A stretch of DNA of 20,443 nt from positions 1 to 20,443 of the forward strand of contig DFQW01000135.1 of the NCBI GenBank assembly GCA_002377985.1, written 5' to 3'. The stretch comes from Halieaceae bacterium UBA3479 (lineage in GTDB: Bacteria; Pseudomonadota; Gammaproteobacteria; Pseudomonadales; Halieaceae). How positions within the stretch are numbered: the stretch's first letter is position 1; every line of letters starts with the position of its first letter. A program made the position numbers and the translations under genes. Below the pieces are notes generated by a model. It saw nothing but the letters and a program-made list of their open reading frames with translations. It was not told the origin of the DNA and ran no database searches. Of the stretch, positions 1 through 6,788 are shown piece by piece.

Positions 1-711
1 CGGGACAATATCGATGTGTATTCCGTTGTGTTGGAACACCTTGACGAAATCTTCGCCAACGCTCGGGCTGTTGTAGTTGCCGTAGCAGGTGGCGTAGAGC
101 GCGATTTTGCCCGTGGTCTCGCCCACCGGTTGGGGTTCGATATTTTTGATCAAGGGCTTGACTCGTTTGCGCAACGTTTTGCTATGCAATTTTGGCAGGG
201 GTGCCTCATGGTGAATATCGAGCCCGGCAGAGAGCGCTTTGCGAAATACGCCGGTCTTATTGAGTGCGTTGACTGTCACGTCGATCAGGGGAATGGAGGT
301 GGTGCTGAGCAACCGATCGGTGCTGGTTAAGGTCCGATCTCGCAGCGACGCGCCCTTTTCTTTGAAGCGCTGAGCCTTGGCTCGCAGCATCAAATGGGGG
401 AAGTCGACATTGAATTCGTGGGGTGGCACGTAGGGGCACTTGGTTAAGTAACACAGATCGCACAAGTAGCATTGCTCCGCCACTTTGTCGTAGTCCGCCT
501 TGTCGACGCCGTCGACCTCCATCGTGTCGGAGTCGTCTATCAGATCGAACAGTGTCGGAAAGGCATCGCACAGACTTACGCAGCGGCGACAGCCATGGCA
601 GACATCAAAAACGCGCTCGAGCTCGTCGTTCAACGCGTCTTTGTTCCAAAAAGTATCGCTTTGCCAGTCCAGCGGGTGCCGGGTTGGGGCGTCGATGCTG
701 CCTTCTCTCAT
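1..711 (-). CDS. Heterodisulfide-reductase-related (Fe-S)-binding protein, N-terminal part (C-terminus cut by window edge)
   Basis: This is the first 237 residues of a GlpC/HdrD-like iron-sulfur protein. Two ferredoxin-type [4Fe-4S] motifs are visible: CHGCRRCVSLC (Cys 38, 41, 44, 48) and CYLCDLCYLTKCP (Cys 81, 84, 87, 92). A first cysteine-rich domain appears to begin near residue 202 (KIALYATCYGNY), and the rest lies off the left edge. The ATG at 709-711 starts a sequence MREGSIDAPTRHP typical of this family's N-terminus, with a modest GAGA about ten bases upstream; the frame stays open upstream, so the start is likely but not certain. Proteins of this family pass electrons between a soluble or quinone donor and a partner. 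Its place just downstream of rubrerythrin, separated by 144 bases and a terminator, suggests a role in peroxide reduction. The true partner is inference. Family assignment is firm; the substrate is unknown. Confidence 0.88.
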   Translation of the reverse strand, partial: MREGSIDAPTRHPLDWQSDTFWNKDALNDELERVFDVCHGCRRCVSLCDAFPTLFDLIDDSDTMEVDGVDKADYDKVAEQCYLCDLCYLTKCPYVPPHEFNVDFPHLMLRAKAQRFKEKGASLRDRTLTSTDRLLSTTSIPLIDVTVNALNKTGVFRKALSAGLDIHHEAPLPKLHSKTLRKRVKPLIKNIEPQPVGETTGKIALYATCYGNYNSPSVGEDFVKVFQHNGIHIDIVP

Positions 712-747
712 TGCACGTAATTCTCGTTGAGTAAACCTGAGGCTCTC

Positions 748-780
748 GTCCCGGTTTTCGCTATTGCGTGAACCCGGGAC
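748..780 (-). other. Imperfect hairpin in the leader of the Fe-S protein gene
   Basis: On the plus strand GTCCCGGTT (748-756) pairs with AACCCGGGAC (771-780) except for one bulged C, and an inner CGC/GCG pair closes a TATT loop. In the minus-strand transcript this would fold between the rubrerythrin terminator and the Fe-S gene, about 37 bases before its ATG. It has no U tract, so it is more likely an mRNA-processing or stability element than a terminator. No function is shown by the sequence. Confidence 0.35.
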
Positions 781-791
781 TGGGGAGTTGT

Positions 792-826
792 AAAAAACAA
801 GGGGAGCAATATCTGCTCCCCTTTTT
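792..826 (-). terminator. Rho-independent terminator after rubrerythrin
   Basis: GGGGAGCA (801-808) and TGCTCCCC (814-821) form a perfect 8-bp stem with a 5-base loop. On the minus strand the stem is followed by TTGTTTTTT, which fits termination of the rubrerythrin transcript 30 or so bases after its stop. The other side also carries five T residues, so it could act in both directions. It would separate most rubrerythrin mRNA from the downstream Fe-S gene, allowing partial read-through. Confidence 0.85.
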
Positions 827-855
827 CATCGGTTCAGCCGATAGCTATCGCCTGC

Positions 856-1275
856 TTAGGCGTCGAGGTTGTCCAGCGCCTTCTGGAAGCGGTTGGCGTG
901 GCTTCGCTCAGCTTTGGCGAGTGTTTCAAACCAATCTGCAATCTCGTCAAAGCCTTCGTCCCTTGCGGTCTTGGCCATACCCGGGTACATGTCGGTGTAC
1001 TCGTGGGTCTCGCCGGCAATGGATGCCTCGAGATTTTTCTTGGTATCGCCCATTGGCAAGCCGGTTGCGGGGTCGCCCACTTCCTCAAGGTACTCAAGGT
1101 GTCCGTGAGCGTGGCCTGTCTCGCCCTCTGCAGTCGAGCGGAATACCGCCGCGACATCGTTGTAGCCCTCGACGTCTGCCTTCGAGGCGAAGTAGAGGTA
1201 ACGACGATTCGCCTGCGATTCGCCGGCAAAAGCGTCCTTTAGGTTTTGTTCAGTTGCACTTCCTTTCAGTTCCAT
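856..1275 (-). CDS. rbr: Rubrerythrin (diiron domain only)
   Basis: The 139-residue protein is a four-helix ferritin-like diiron peroxidase that reduces hydrogen peroxide in the cytoplasm. Ligand motifs appear in order: GES (Glu19), GETGH (Glu52, His55), GETHEY (Glu89, Glu92) and AERSH (Glu123, His126). The usual C-terminal rubredoxin domain (two CxxC pairs) is absent; there is no cysteine in the protein at all, so electrons must come from a separate carrier. Such short forms resemble sulerythrin-type rubrerythrins. AGGAG lies six bases before the ATG at 1275, which fixes the start. Downstream is a strong terminator, then an Fe-S protein gene that is a plausible reductant. Upstream and divergent is oxyR, with a LysR-type box in between, so peroxide induction is likely but inferred. 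Confidence 0.95.
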   Translation of the reverse strand: MELKGSATEQNLKDAFAGESQANRRYLYFASKADVEGYNDVAAVFRSTAEGETGHAHGHLEYLEEVGDPATGLPMGDTKKNLEASIAGETHEYTDMYPGMAKTARDEGFDEIADWFETLAKAERSHANRFQKALDNLDA

Positions 1276-1323
1276 TGCTGACTCCTGTTATGGTCTGGGT
1301 CACACCTGTGTGGTGGTGTCATT

Positions 1324-1367
1324 TGTGATCGCACCGTGGTGAATGCGTAATATACCGGTGTGATCGC
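1324..1367. repeat. Pair of 9-base direct repeats in the rbr-oxyR intergenic region
   Basis: TGTGATCGC occurs at 1324-1332 and again at 1359-1367, exactly 35 bases apart. Both copies lie in the probable untranslated leader or start region of the rubrerythrin transcript. Two copies this close could be a regulator's half-sites, but nine bases may also recur by chance, and I cannot assign a binding protein. Confidence 0.4.
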
Positions 1368-1383
1368 TAATTGGCTTACTGAA

Positions 1384-1389
1384 AATATA
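1384..1389 (-). promoter_or_regulatory. Candidate -10 element for rubrerythrin
   Basis: On the minus strand TATATT (1389 to 1384) matches five of six positions of the sigma-70 -10 consensus inside an AT-rich stretch. No good -35 hexamer lies at the right distance; that place is taken by the inverted repeat at 1398-1416. This is the pattern expected of a promoter that needs an activator or is blocked by a repressor. The leader would be about 100 bases. Confidence 0.45.
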
Positions 1390-1397
1390 AAAAAATT

Positions 1398-1416
1398 TAA
1401 TCGGAAAAACCGATTA
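1398..1416. promoter_or_regulatory. LysR-type box (inverted repeat) between rbr and oxyR
   Basis: TAATCGG-AAAAA-CCGATTA is a perfect 7-5-7 inverted repeat. It contains ATC-N9-GAT and T-N11-A, the consensus form of a LysR-family binding box. It lies over the place where a -35 element for rubrerythrin would be, about 20 bases from the -10 candidate. The adjacent divergent gene encodes the LysR-family regulator OxyR, making OxyR the first candidate to bind it. It does not match the full ATAG-N7-CTAT array described for E. coli OxyR. Confidence 0.55.
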
Positions 1417-1559
1417 TGCTGTAAATCAGTATCTTTCCTATTGCGCGTTAACGCCAATGAGGTATCCGCAATCTGACAGCGGTTCAGGGTGGCACCCCAT
1501 TTTTAATACGGCGTGGCAACCGTGCTTACACTGTAATTACCGATTTTGAGAGCCCTCAC

Positions 1560-2459
1560 GTGAGACAGCCCACAATAAAACAACTGCGCTACTTGTGCGC
1601 CGTCGCCGATCACCAGCATTTTGGCCAGGCCGCTATCGCCTCTCATGTGAGCCAGAGTACGCTCAGCGCGGGCATCCTCGAACTTGAGGAAACGCTCGGG
1701 GTGAGTCTCGTTGAGCGCAACAATCGCAAAGTCATTCTCACTCCGGTCGGGGATGAGGTGGTAGAGCGGGCGCGCGAGCTGCTCGTGGGGGTAGAGGACA
1801 TGGTGTCGTTGTGCGCAGGCGCAGGAGAACCCTTTCATGGAAAAATGCGCATGGGTGTTATTCCTACCGTGGCGCCTTATTTATTACCGGGACTCCTGCA
1901 GCAGATCCGACAGCGCCATCCCGCATTTCAGCTTTATATCCGTGAGGACCTAAGCCAGCCATTGGTCGATGCACTTCAGACAGGCGAATTAGATGTTTTG
2001 CTCCTGGCGTTGCCGTTCCCCGCGGATCAGGTAGAAACCATGCCGCTACTTGAGGATGAGTTTCTTTTGGCCTGTCCTGACTCTCATGCGCTCGCGGGTC
2101 TAACCCCGCTGCGCACCACAGATCTCAAAGGGGAGTCGTTGCTGTTATTGGAAGAGGGGCATTGCCTGCGTGACCATGCGCTGGAAGCCTGTAAGCTGAG
2201 GGATTCGCAAATCACTGTGCCATATCAAGCGACGAGTCTAGCCACTATCGTGCAAATGGTAGCGAACGGGATCGGCATTACGTTGTTGCCCAAAATGGCG
2301 GTGGCGGCGGGAATCGCAGGCAGTACGGGTCTGGTAATCAAGCAGTTCCACCAGACAAACGTAACCCGCAAGATCGGGCTGATGTGGCGGAAGAAGACGC
2401 CGAGGAGGGTGGAGTTCCGTCAACTCGGCGAAGTTATCAGTGGGTTGATGGAGGCGTAA
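1560..2459 (+). CDS. oxyR: OxyR, hydrogen-peroxide-sensing LysR-family activator
   Basis: The 299-residue protein has an N-terminal winged helix-turn-helix (residues about 5-63, with HFGQAAIASHVSQSTLSAGI) and a C-terminal LysR regulatory domain. The peroxide-sensing segment EEGHCLRDHALEAC places Cys202 and Cys211 nine residues apart, the same spacing as Cys199 and Cys208 of E. coli OxyR, which form a disulfide on oxidation. That separates it from generic LysR regulators. The start is GTG at 1560, with GAG about ten bases upstream; the N-terminus aligns with the family without extension. It is divergent from rubrerythrin and converges on ygiQ with only ten bases between stops. LysR regulators commonly control the divergent neighbour and themselves, so rubrerythrin is the expected target. 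Confidence 0.95.
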   Translation: MRQPTIKQLRYLCAVADHQHFGQAAIASHVSQSTLSAGILELEETLGVSLVERNNRKVILTPVGDEVVERARELLVGVEDMVSLCAGAGEPFHGKMRMGVIPTVAPYLLPGLLQQIRQRHPAFQLYIREDLSQPLVDALQTGELDVLLLALPFPADQVETMPLLEDEFLLACPDSHALAGLTPLRTTDLKGESLLLLEEGHCLRDHALEACKLRDSQITVPYQATSLATIVQMVANGIGITLLPKMAVAAGIAGSTGLVIKQFHQTNVTRKIGLMWRKKTPRRVEFRQLGEVISGLMEA

Positions 2460-2469
2460 TGTTGCCCGC

Positions 2470-4587
2470 CTAGCGGCGCTTGCCCTTTCTCGAGTTCTGT
2501 CCCTGAGTATGTTGCGTTCGGAACGGCTTGCCGCCGGTGGGCACCACCCGGTGGCGTTTTGGTGGCTGCCGGGGCGGGATCAGGTGCATGACACCATTGC
2601 CAATAAGGTCCCTGCGCCCCATTTGCTTCAGGGTTTTCCTCAGCAGAGGCCAGTTGTCAGGGTCGTGATAGCGCAGGAACGCTTTGTGCAGTCGGCGCTG
2701 ACTGAGTTTCTTGACTGTGCTGAGCGTCTCGCTCTCTCGCCTGACCGGTTTGAGGGGGTTGCGTCCAGTATGGTACATCGCCGTCGCGGTCGCCATCGGT
2801 GAGGGATAAAACGTTTGTACCTGATCAGCTCGAAAGCGATGCTGTTTCAGCCAAAGCGCCAGCGAAACCATATCCTCGTCGGTGGTGCCCGGGTGGGCAG
2901 CAATAAAGTAGGGGATCAAATATTGCTTTTTGCCTGCTTCTTTAGAGAAGCGCTCAAACATGGCGGCGAATCGATCATAGCTCCCGATGCCCGGTTTCAT
3001 CATTTTTGAAAGGGGCCCGCTTTCTGTGTGTTCCGGGGCAATCTTCAGATAGCCCCCGACGTGGTGCGTTGCAAGTTCCCGCACATATTCCGGACTCTCT
3101 ACCGCAAGGTCGTACCTTAGCCCCGAGGCGATCAGTACTTTTTTCACGCCTTTGATCTCACGCGCTCTGCGATACAAATTGATCAGGGGTGTGTGATCGG
3201 TATTGAGGTTCTTGCAAATGCCGGGATAAACGCAACTCAGTTTACGACAGGCCGCCTCGGTTGCTTGGTCTTTGCAGGCGAGACGCCACATGTTGGCTGT
3301 CGGTCCTCCAAGATCCGAGATGACGCCAGTAAAGGCCGGGCTGGTATCGCGGATTCGCTCGACCTCCCTGATCACCGAGTCTTCCGAGCGGCTTTGAATG
3401 ATTCGCCCTTCGTGTTCAGTGATGGAGCAAAAGGTACAGCCTCCGAAGCAGCCCCGCATGATATTGACGGAGTGTTGGATCATTTCCATTGCCGGGACCT
3501 TGGCGCCGCCATAGGCAGGGTGGGGAAGCCTTTGATAGGGTAGTTCGAACACCCAATCCAGCTCTTGGGTTTCGAGTGGAATCGGTGGCGGATTGAGCCA
3601 GACATCGCGATCCCCATGGGCTTGAACCAGAGGCAGTGCATTGTGCGGGTTGGTTTCCTTGTGGAAGACACGCGAGGCGTGGGCATAAAGCACTGGATCT
3701 TCGGTGACCGCCTCTGCGGAGGGCAGTCGTATGGCATGAGTTTTCGCGCTCGGGCTGACCATCAGGCGGATTGCTTGGGGCGCAGCCCCCGCTTTATTGG
3801 TCTCTGAATCGCTACAGGTCTCGGCTTCCATGCCGTCGTAAGGGTTGGGGTGCGGTGCTACCGGCCCCGGCAAGTCTACTGCGGTTGAGTCGATGACAAC
3901 GCGGTCCTCTGGAGAGCTTTTGGTCACGAACGCCGTGCCCCGAATGTCGCGTAGCTGCTCGATGCTTTCTCCGTCGGCCAGCCGGTGGGCAACGCTTACG
4001 ATAGCGCGCTCGGCATTGCCGAAAACGAGCAAGTCGGCGCGGCTGTCGAGCAACACCGAGCGTTTCACTCGATCGCTCCAGTAGTCGTAATGGGCAATTC
4101 GTCGCAGACTGGCCTCGATACCGCCAATCACGATGGGGGTATCCCTGTAGGCTTCACGCAGTCGCTGGCTATAAACCGTGACGGCCCGGTCCGGGCGTTT
4201 GCCCGACACATTGCCCGGTGTGTAGGCGTCATCATTGCGCCGCTTACGATCCGCGGTGTAATGATTGATCATCGAGTCCATGTTGCCGGCGGTAACGCCG
4301 AAAAAGAGATTTGGGCGACCCAGCGCTCTAAAGGGTTCAACCGACTGCCAGTCAGGCTGCGCGATCATGCCGACACGAAACCCCTGTGCCTCCAGCACCC
4401 GGCCAATTACCGCCATGCCAAAGCTGGGATGATCAACGTAACCATCGCCCGACACGATAATGATGTCACAGCTGTCCCAGCCGAGCTGGTCCATCTCTTC
4501 ACGTGACATGGGTAGCCAGGGAGCCGGGCCCAGACATTCAGCCCAGTATTTTCGAAAGTCATACAGCGCTGTGGGCTTATCCAACAT
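2470..4587 (-). CDS. ygiQ: YgiQ family radical SAM protein
   Basis: The 705-residue protein matches the YgiQ (UPF0313) family along its length. The radical SAM motif CFGGCTFC (Cys380, Cys384, Cys387) binds the [4Fe-4S] cluster that cleaves S-adenosylmethionine. Family landmarks include [12 protein letters not shown] (46-57), YAHASR (301-306), [13 protein letters not shown] after the cluster, and [15 protein letters not shown]. The C-terminus is basic and low in complexity, as in the family. The reaction catalysed by YgiQ is not known. It is last in a minus-strand operon and its ATG at 4587 overlaps the end of the channel gene by 11 bases. GGGAGG about ten bases upstream gives it a strong ribosome site inside that gene. 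It converges on oxyR; the ten-base gap holds no convincing terminator. Confidence 0.95.
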   Translation of the reverse strand: MLDKPTALYDFRKYWAECLGPAPWLPMSREEMDQLGWDSCDIIIVSGDGYVDHPSFGMAVIGRVLEAQGFRVGMIAQPDWQSVEPFRALGRPNLFFGVTAGNMDSMINHYTADRKRRNDDAYTPGNVSGKRPDRAVTVYSQRLREAYRDTPIVIGGIEASLRRIAHYDYWSDRVKRSVLLDSRADLLVFGNAERAIVSVAHRLADGESIEQLRDIRGTAFVTKSSPEDRVVIDSTAVDLPGPVAPHPNPYDGMEAETCSDSETNKAGAAPQAIRLMVSPSAKTHAIRLPSAEAVTEDPVLYAHASRVFHKETNPHNALPLVQAHGDRDVWLNPPPIPLETQELDWVFELPYQRLPHPAYGGAKVPAMEMIQHSVNIMRGCFGGCTFCSITEHEGRIIQSRSEDSVIREVERIRDTSPAFTGVISDLGGPTANMWRLACKDQATEAACRKLSCVYPGICKNLNTDHTPLINLYRRAREIKGVKKVLIASGLRYDLAVESPEYVRELATHHVGGYLKIAPEHTESGPLSKMMKPGIGSYDRFAAMFERFSKEAGKKQYLIPYFIAAHPGTTDEDMVSLALWLKQHRFRADQVQTFYPSPMATATAMYHTGRNPLKPVRRESETLSTVKKLSQRRLHKAFLRYHDPDNWPLLRKTLKQMGRRDLIGNGVMHLIPPRQPPKRHRVVPTGGKPFRTQHTQGQNSRKGKRR

Positions 4588-5479
4588 GTTGCGACGCCTC
4601 CCTCAGTTCGTCAGGGATGTCGAGTTCTGAACCACAGTGCTGGCAAAACGTTGCTTCGAGACTGTGCCCGGATTTGGCACAGACCGGGCAGTTCCAGTTC
4701 AGCGTGGGGAACGGGTCTTGTCGCGCATTGATTCGTTCCCACAGTTCTCGGGTGATGATGGCGGTCGGCACGGCGATAATGCTGTACCCCACGAGCATGC
4801 CAAAACCTGCGATAAATCGCCCCGTGGCGGTTTGCGGCACCAAATCGCCGTAACCCACGGTGGTAATCGTCACCACTGCCCAGTAGATGCTCATCGGTAT
4901 GCTGTCGAACCCGTTTTCGGGACCCTCTACCACGTACATAATGCAGGCGAAGACCACAACTACGATCATCACCATAATCAAAAACACCAAAATTGAGCGC
5001 GCCGTATTTTTCAGCACACCCAGAATCTCATTGAGCTCTGCAAATAGCGCCATGAGTTTGAGCACCCGGAATACCCTTACGACTCTTAGTAGCCTGACCA
5101 CCACCAGCGGTGCAGCTGCGGGCACAAAGAGGGCAATATAGGTAGGTAGGATCGCCAGCAGGTCCACGATGCCCCAGAAGCTGAAGAGGTAGGCGCGTCG
5201 ATGCTCGGTACACCACAGGCGGACGAAGTACTCCAGGGTGAACAGCGCCGTAAATCCAACCTCTAATTGCCACAAAATCTCGCTGTGGCGACTATGAATG
5301 TGGGGTACTGAATCGATCATTACGGTCAGGACGCTGGCGAGAATGACGACGAGAAGTGCGATATCGAAATTGCGGCCCGCCGGGGTGTCAGTCCCGAAAA
5401 TGATGATTTCCAGCTGCTTTCGCAGCCCACCGGCGGAGTGGGGTGTCACTGACTTCGGTGCGTCAGCGTTGGTGGTCAC
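4577..5479 (-). CDS. Voltage-gated potassium-type channel with C-terminal zinc ribbon
   Basis: The 300-residue protein has six membrane segments: S1 about 38-56, S2 68-90, S3 100-118, S4 126-143, S5 160-184 and S6 218-243. S4 is the voltage sensor, with arginines at roughly every third place ([14 protein letters not shown]). The pore loop carries TTVGYGD (206-212), the potassium selectivity signature. After S6 a short cytoplasmic tail has CPVC (264, 267) and CQHC (279, 282), a four-cysteine zinc ribbon. No RCK/TrkA or cyclic-nucleotide domain is present. The GTG start at 5479 overlaps the tesA stop (GTGA), with GGAGG seven bases before it, so the two are translationally coupled. Potassium transport at the inner membrane is well supported; the ribbon's role is unknown. 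Confidence 0.93.
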   Translation of the reverse strand: MTTNADAPKSVTPHSAGGLRKQLEIIIFGTDTPAGRNFDIALLVVILASVLTVMIDSVPHIHSRHSEILWQLEVGFTALFTLEYFVRLWCTEHRRAYLFSFWGIVDLLAILPTYIALFVPAAAPLVVVRLLRVVRVFRVLKLMALFAELNEILGVLKNTARSILVFLIMVMIVVVVFACIMYVVEGPENGFDSIPMSIYWAVVTITTVGYGDLVPQTATGRFIAGFGMLVGYSIIAVPTAIITRELWERINARQDPFPTLNWNCPVCAKSGHSLEATFCQHCGSELDIPDELREASQHVG

Positions 5480-6120
5480 AACACGGCCTCCAGAACACGC
5501 CAGACGCTCTCCAGAATCAGGGGTTGCGCGTCGGCAGTAGGATGAATCCCGTCTGCTTGCATGAGCAGGGGATTCAATGCCACGGACTCAAGCGGAAATT
5601 CCCCCACCAGCGCCTCGCTATTCTCCGCCGCTTTCGCGAAGCTACTGCGGAAAGCATCGGTGTAGACTTTGCCCAGGTTGGGCGGAATTTCCATGGGCAG
5701 TATCACCGCTATAGCCCCGACTGACTCGATTAATTGAATCATCTGTCTCAAATTTTGTGTCAGTTGATTAATGGGATATCCGCGAAGCCCGTCATTGCCG
5801 CCCAGTTCGATGATGACGATGCGGGGCGCGTGGGTCGACAGCAAGTCGGGCAGTCTGCGCAAGCCGCCCGCGGAGGTATCCCCTGATATACTTGCGTTGA
5901 CAACGGTATAAGAGGTCCCTTCGGCGTGCAATCGATGTTGCAGTAACGCCACCCAGCCTTCTTCCAGTGACATGCCGTAGGCAGCACTGATGCTGTCACC
6001 CAAGACAACAATAGATTGCAGTGAGGCGTGAGCCCCCACAGAGGTCGAAGTGCTGGCGAGCAGCAATCCGACCCACACCACGGCTCGTAAGCGTTGGCTG
6101 AGGAAACGTAGAATGATCAA
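5476..6120 (-). CDS. tesA: TesA-type GDSL arylesterase / thioesterase I / lysophospholipase L1
   Basis: This 214-residue SGNH hydrolase has all four blocks: GDSIS (nucleophile Ser43), Gly80 in NASISGDTSAGG, GGND (Asn109) and DGIHP (Asp190, His193). A signal peptide with a hydrophobic core at about 13-30 and an AHA site near 30-32 points to the periplasm. TesA enzymes hydrolyse acyl-CoA thioesters, lysophospholipids and small esters. The start is TTG at 6120, chosen because AAGGAG stands ten bases upstream; a start at a GTG near codon 14 is possible but would shorten the signal peptide. Divergent to ybbA-ybbP, as in E. coli, and first in an operon with the channel and ygiQ. Confidence 0.92.
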   Translation of the reverse strand: MIILRFLSQRLRAVVWVGLLLASTSTSVGAHASLQSIVVLGDSISAAYGMSLEEGWVALLQHRLHAEGTSYTVVNASISGDTSAGGLRRLPDLLSTHAPRIVIIELGGNDGLRGYPINQLTQNLRQMIQLIESVGAIAVILPMEIPPNLGKVYTDAFRSSFAKAAENSEALVGEFPLESVALNPLLMQADGIHPTADAQPLILESVWRVLEAVL

Positions 6121-6781
6121 AGTCAGTCAACTCCTTAAAACGGTGCCCACCGCCGATGGCGATCTGGACATACTGCGCGGCATCAATCTAGAGATAGCCG
6201 AGGGTACTTCTGCCGCCATTGTGGGCGCGTCGGGCTCGGGTAAGTCTACCCTGCTCGGGCTGTTAGCGGGTATGGACGTTGCCTCTGGCGGTGAGATTAC
6301 CTTGGATGGCCATCGGCTGAGTCAGCTCGACGAGGACCAGCGGGCTCGCCTGCGCGCCGAAAAAATAGGCTTTGTTTTTCAAAGTTTCCAACTCCTGCCC
6401 GCTCTGACCGCACGCGAGAATGTGATGCTACCCCTCGAGCTTTCTGGCAAAAAACAAGCCGATGACATCGCCGACCGCCTGCTCGAGCAGGTGGGCTTGT
6501 CCGACCGGCTCGATCATTACCCCACCACTTTGTCGGGGGGCGAGCAGCAGCGGGTCGCCATTGCCCGGGCGTTTGCCAGGCAACCGAAGATCCTGTTTGC
6601 CGATGAGCCGACCGGCAATCTCGATACTCGAACCGGTGAGCGGGTTATCGATTTGCTCTTCCAGCTTAACGCCAGTGAAGGGACTACGTTGGTCTTGGTA
6701 ACCCATGACGACCGCCTGGCGCGACGCTGTGACGTGCGCTTTGGGATGGATGCGGGTGAACTCTGCATCCTCAACGCGTGA
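6113..6781 (+). CDS. ybbA: ABC transporter ATP-binding protein, YbbA/LolD-like
   Basis: The 222-residue ATPase has Walker A GASGSGKST (38-46), Q-loop Gln90, signature LSGGEQQR (140-147), Walker B ILFADEP (catalytic Glu165) and switch His198 in VTHDD. It belongs to the MacB/LolD/YbbA branch that works with FtsX-type permeases and does not use a classic import cycle. The start is ATG at 6113, with GAGG nine bases upstream; a longer frame opens at 6050 but would run further into tesA and lacks a ribosome site. It is followed seven bases later by the ybbP permease. Its coding start overlaps divergent tesA by eight bases, so its promoter must lie within tesA. Substrate is not established for the family. 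Confidence 0.94.
   Translation: MIKVSQLLKTVPTADGDLDILRGINLEIAEGTSAAIVGASGSGKSTLLGLLAGMDVASGGEITLDGHRLSQLDEDQRARLRAEKIGFVFQSFQLLPALTARENVMLPLELSGKKQADDIADRLLEQVGLSDRLDHYPTTLSGGEQQRVAIARAFARQPKILFADEPTGNLDTRTGERVIDLLFQLNASEGTTLVLVTHDDRLARRCDVRFGMDAGELCILNA
6121..6136 (-). promoter_or_regulatory. Ribosome binding site that decides the tesA start
   Basis: AAGGAG reads on the minus strand from 6136 to 6131, ten bases before the TTG at 6120. It lies inside the divergent ybbA coding sequence. No comparable site precedes the later GTG candidates, so it supports the upstream TTG start. Confidence 0.65.
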
Positions 6782-6788
6782 AGCAGCG

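Noticed and set aside
768..1328. Plus-strand frame of 186 codons over rubrerythrin
   Set aside because: It is arginine- and serine-rich in the manner of antisense translation and covers the clear rubrerythrin gene and its terminator.
1445..1454. Palindrome GCGTTAACGC between rbr and oxyR
   Set aside because: A single ten-base palindrome with no known matching regulator and no placement relative to a promoter; not strong enough to call.
2460..2480. CGCC-TAGC-GGCG hairpin at the oxyR/ygiQ convergence
   Set aside because: The stem is only four base pairs, has no T run and overlaps the ygiQ stop, so it does not support a terminator.
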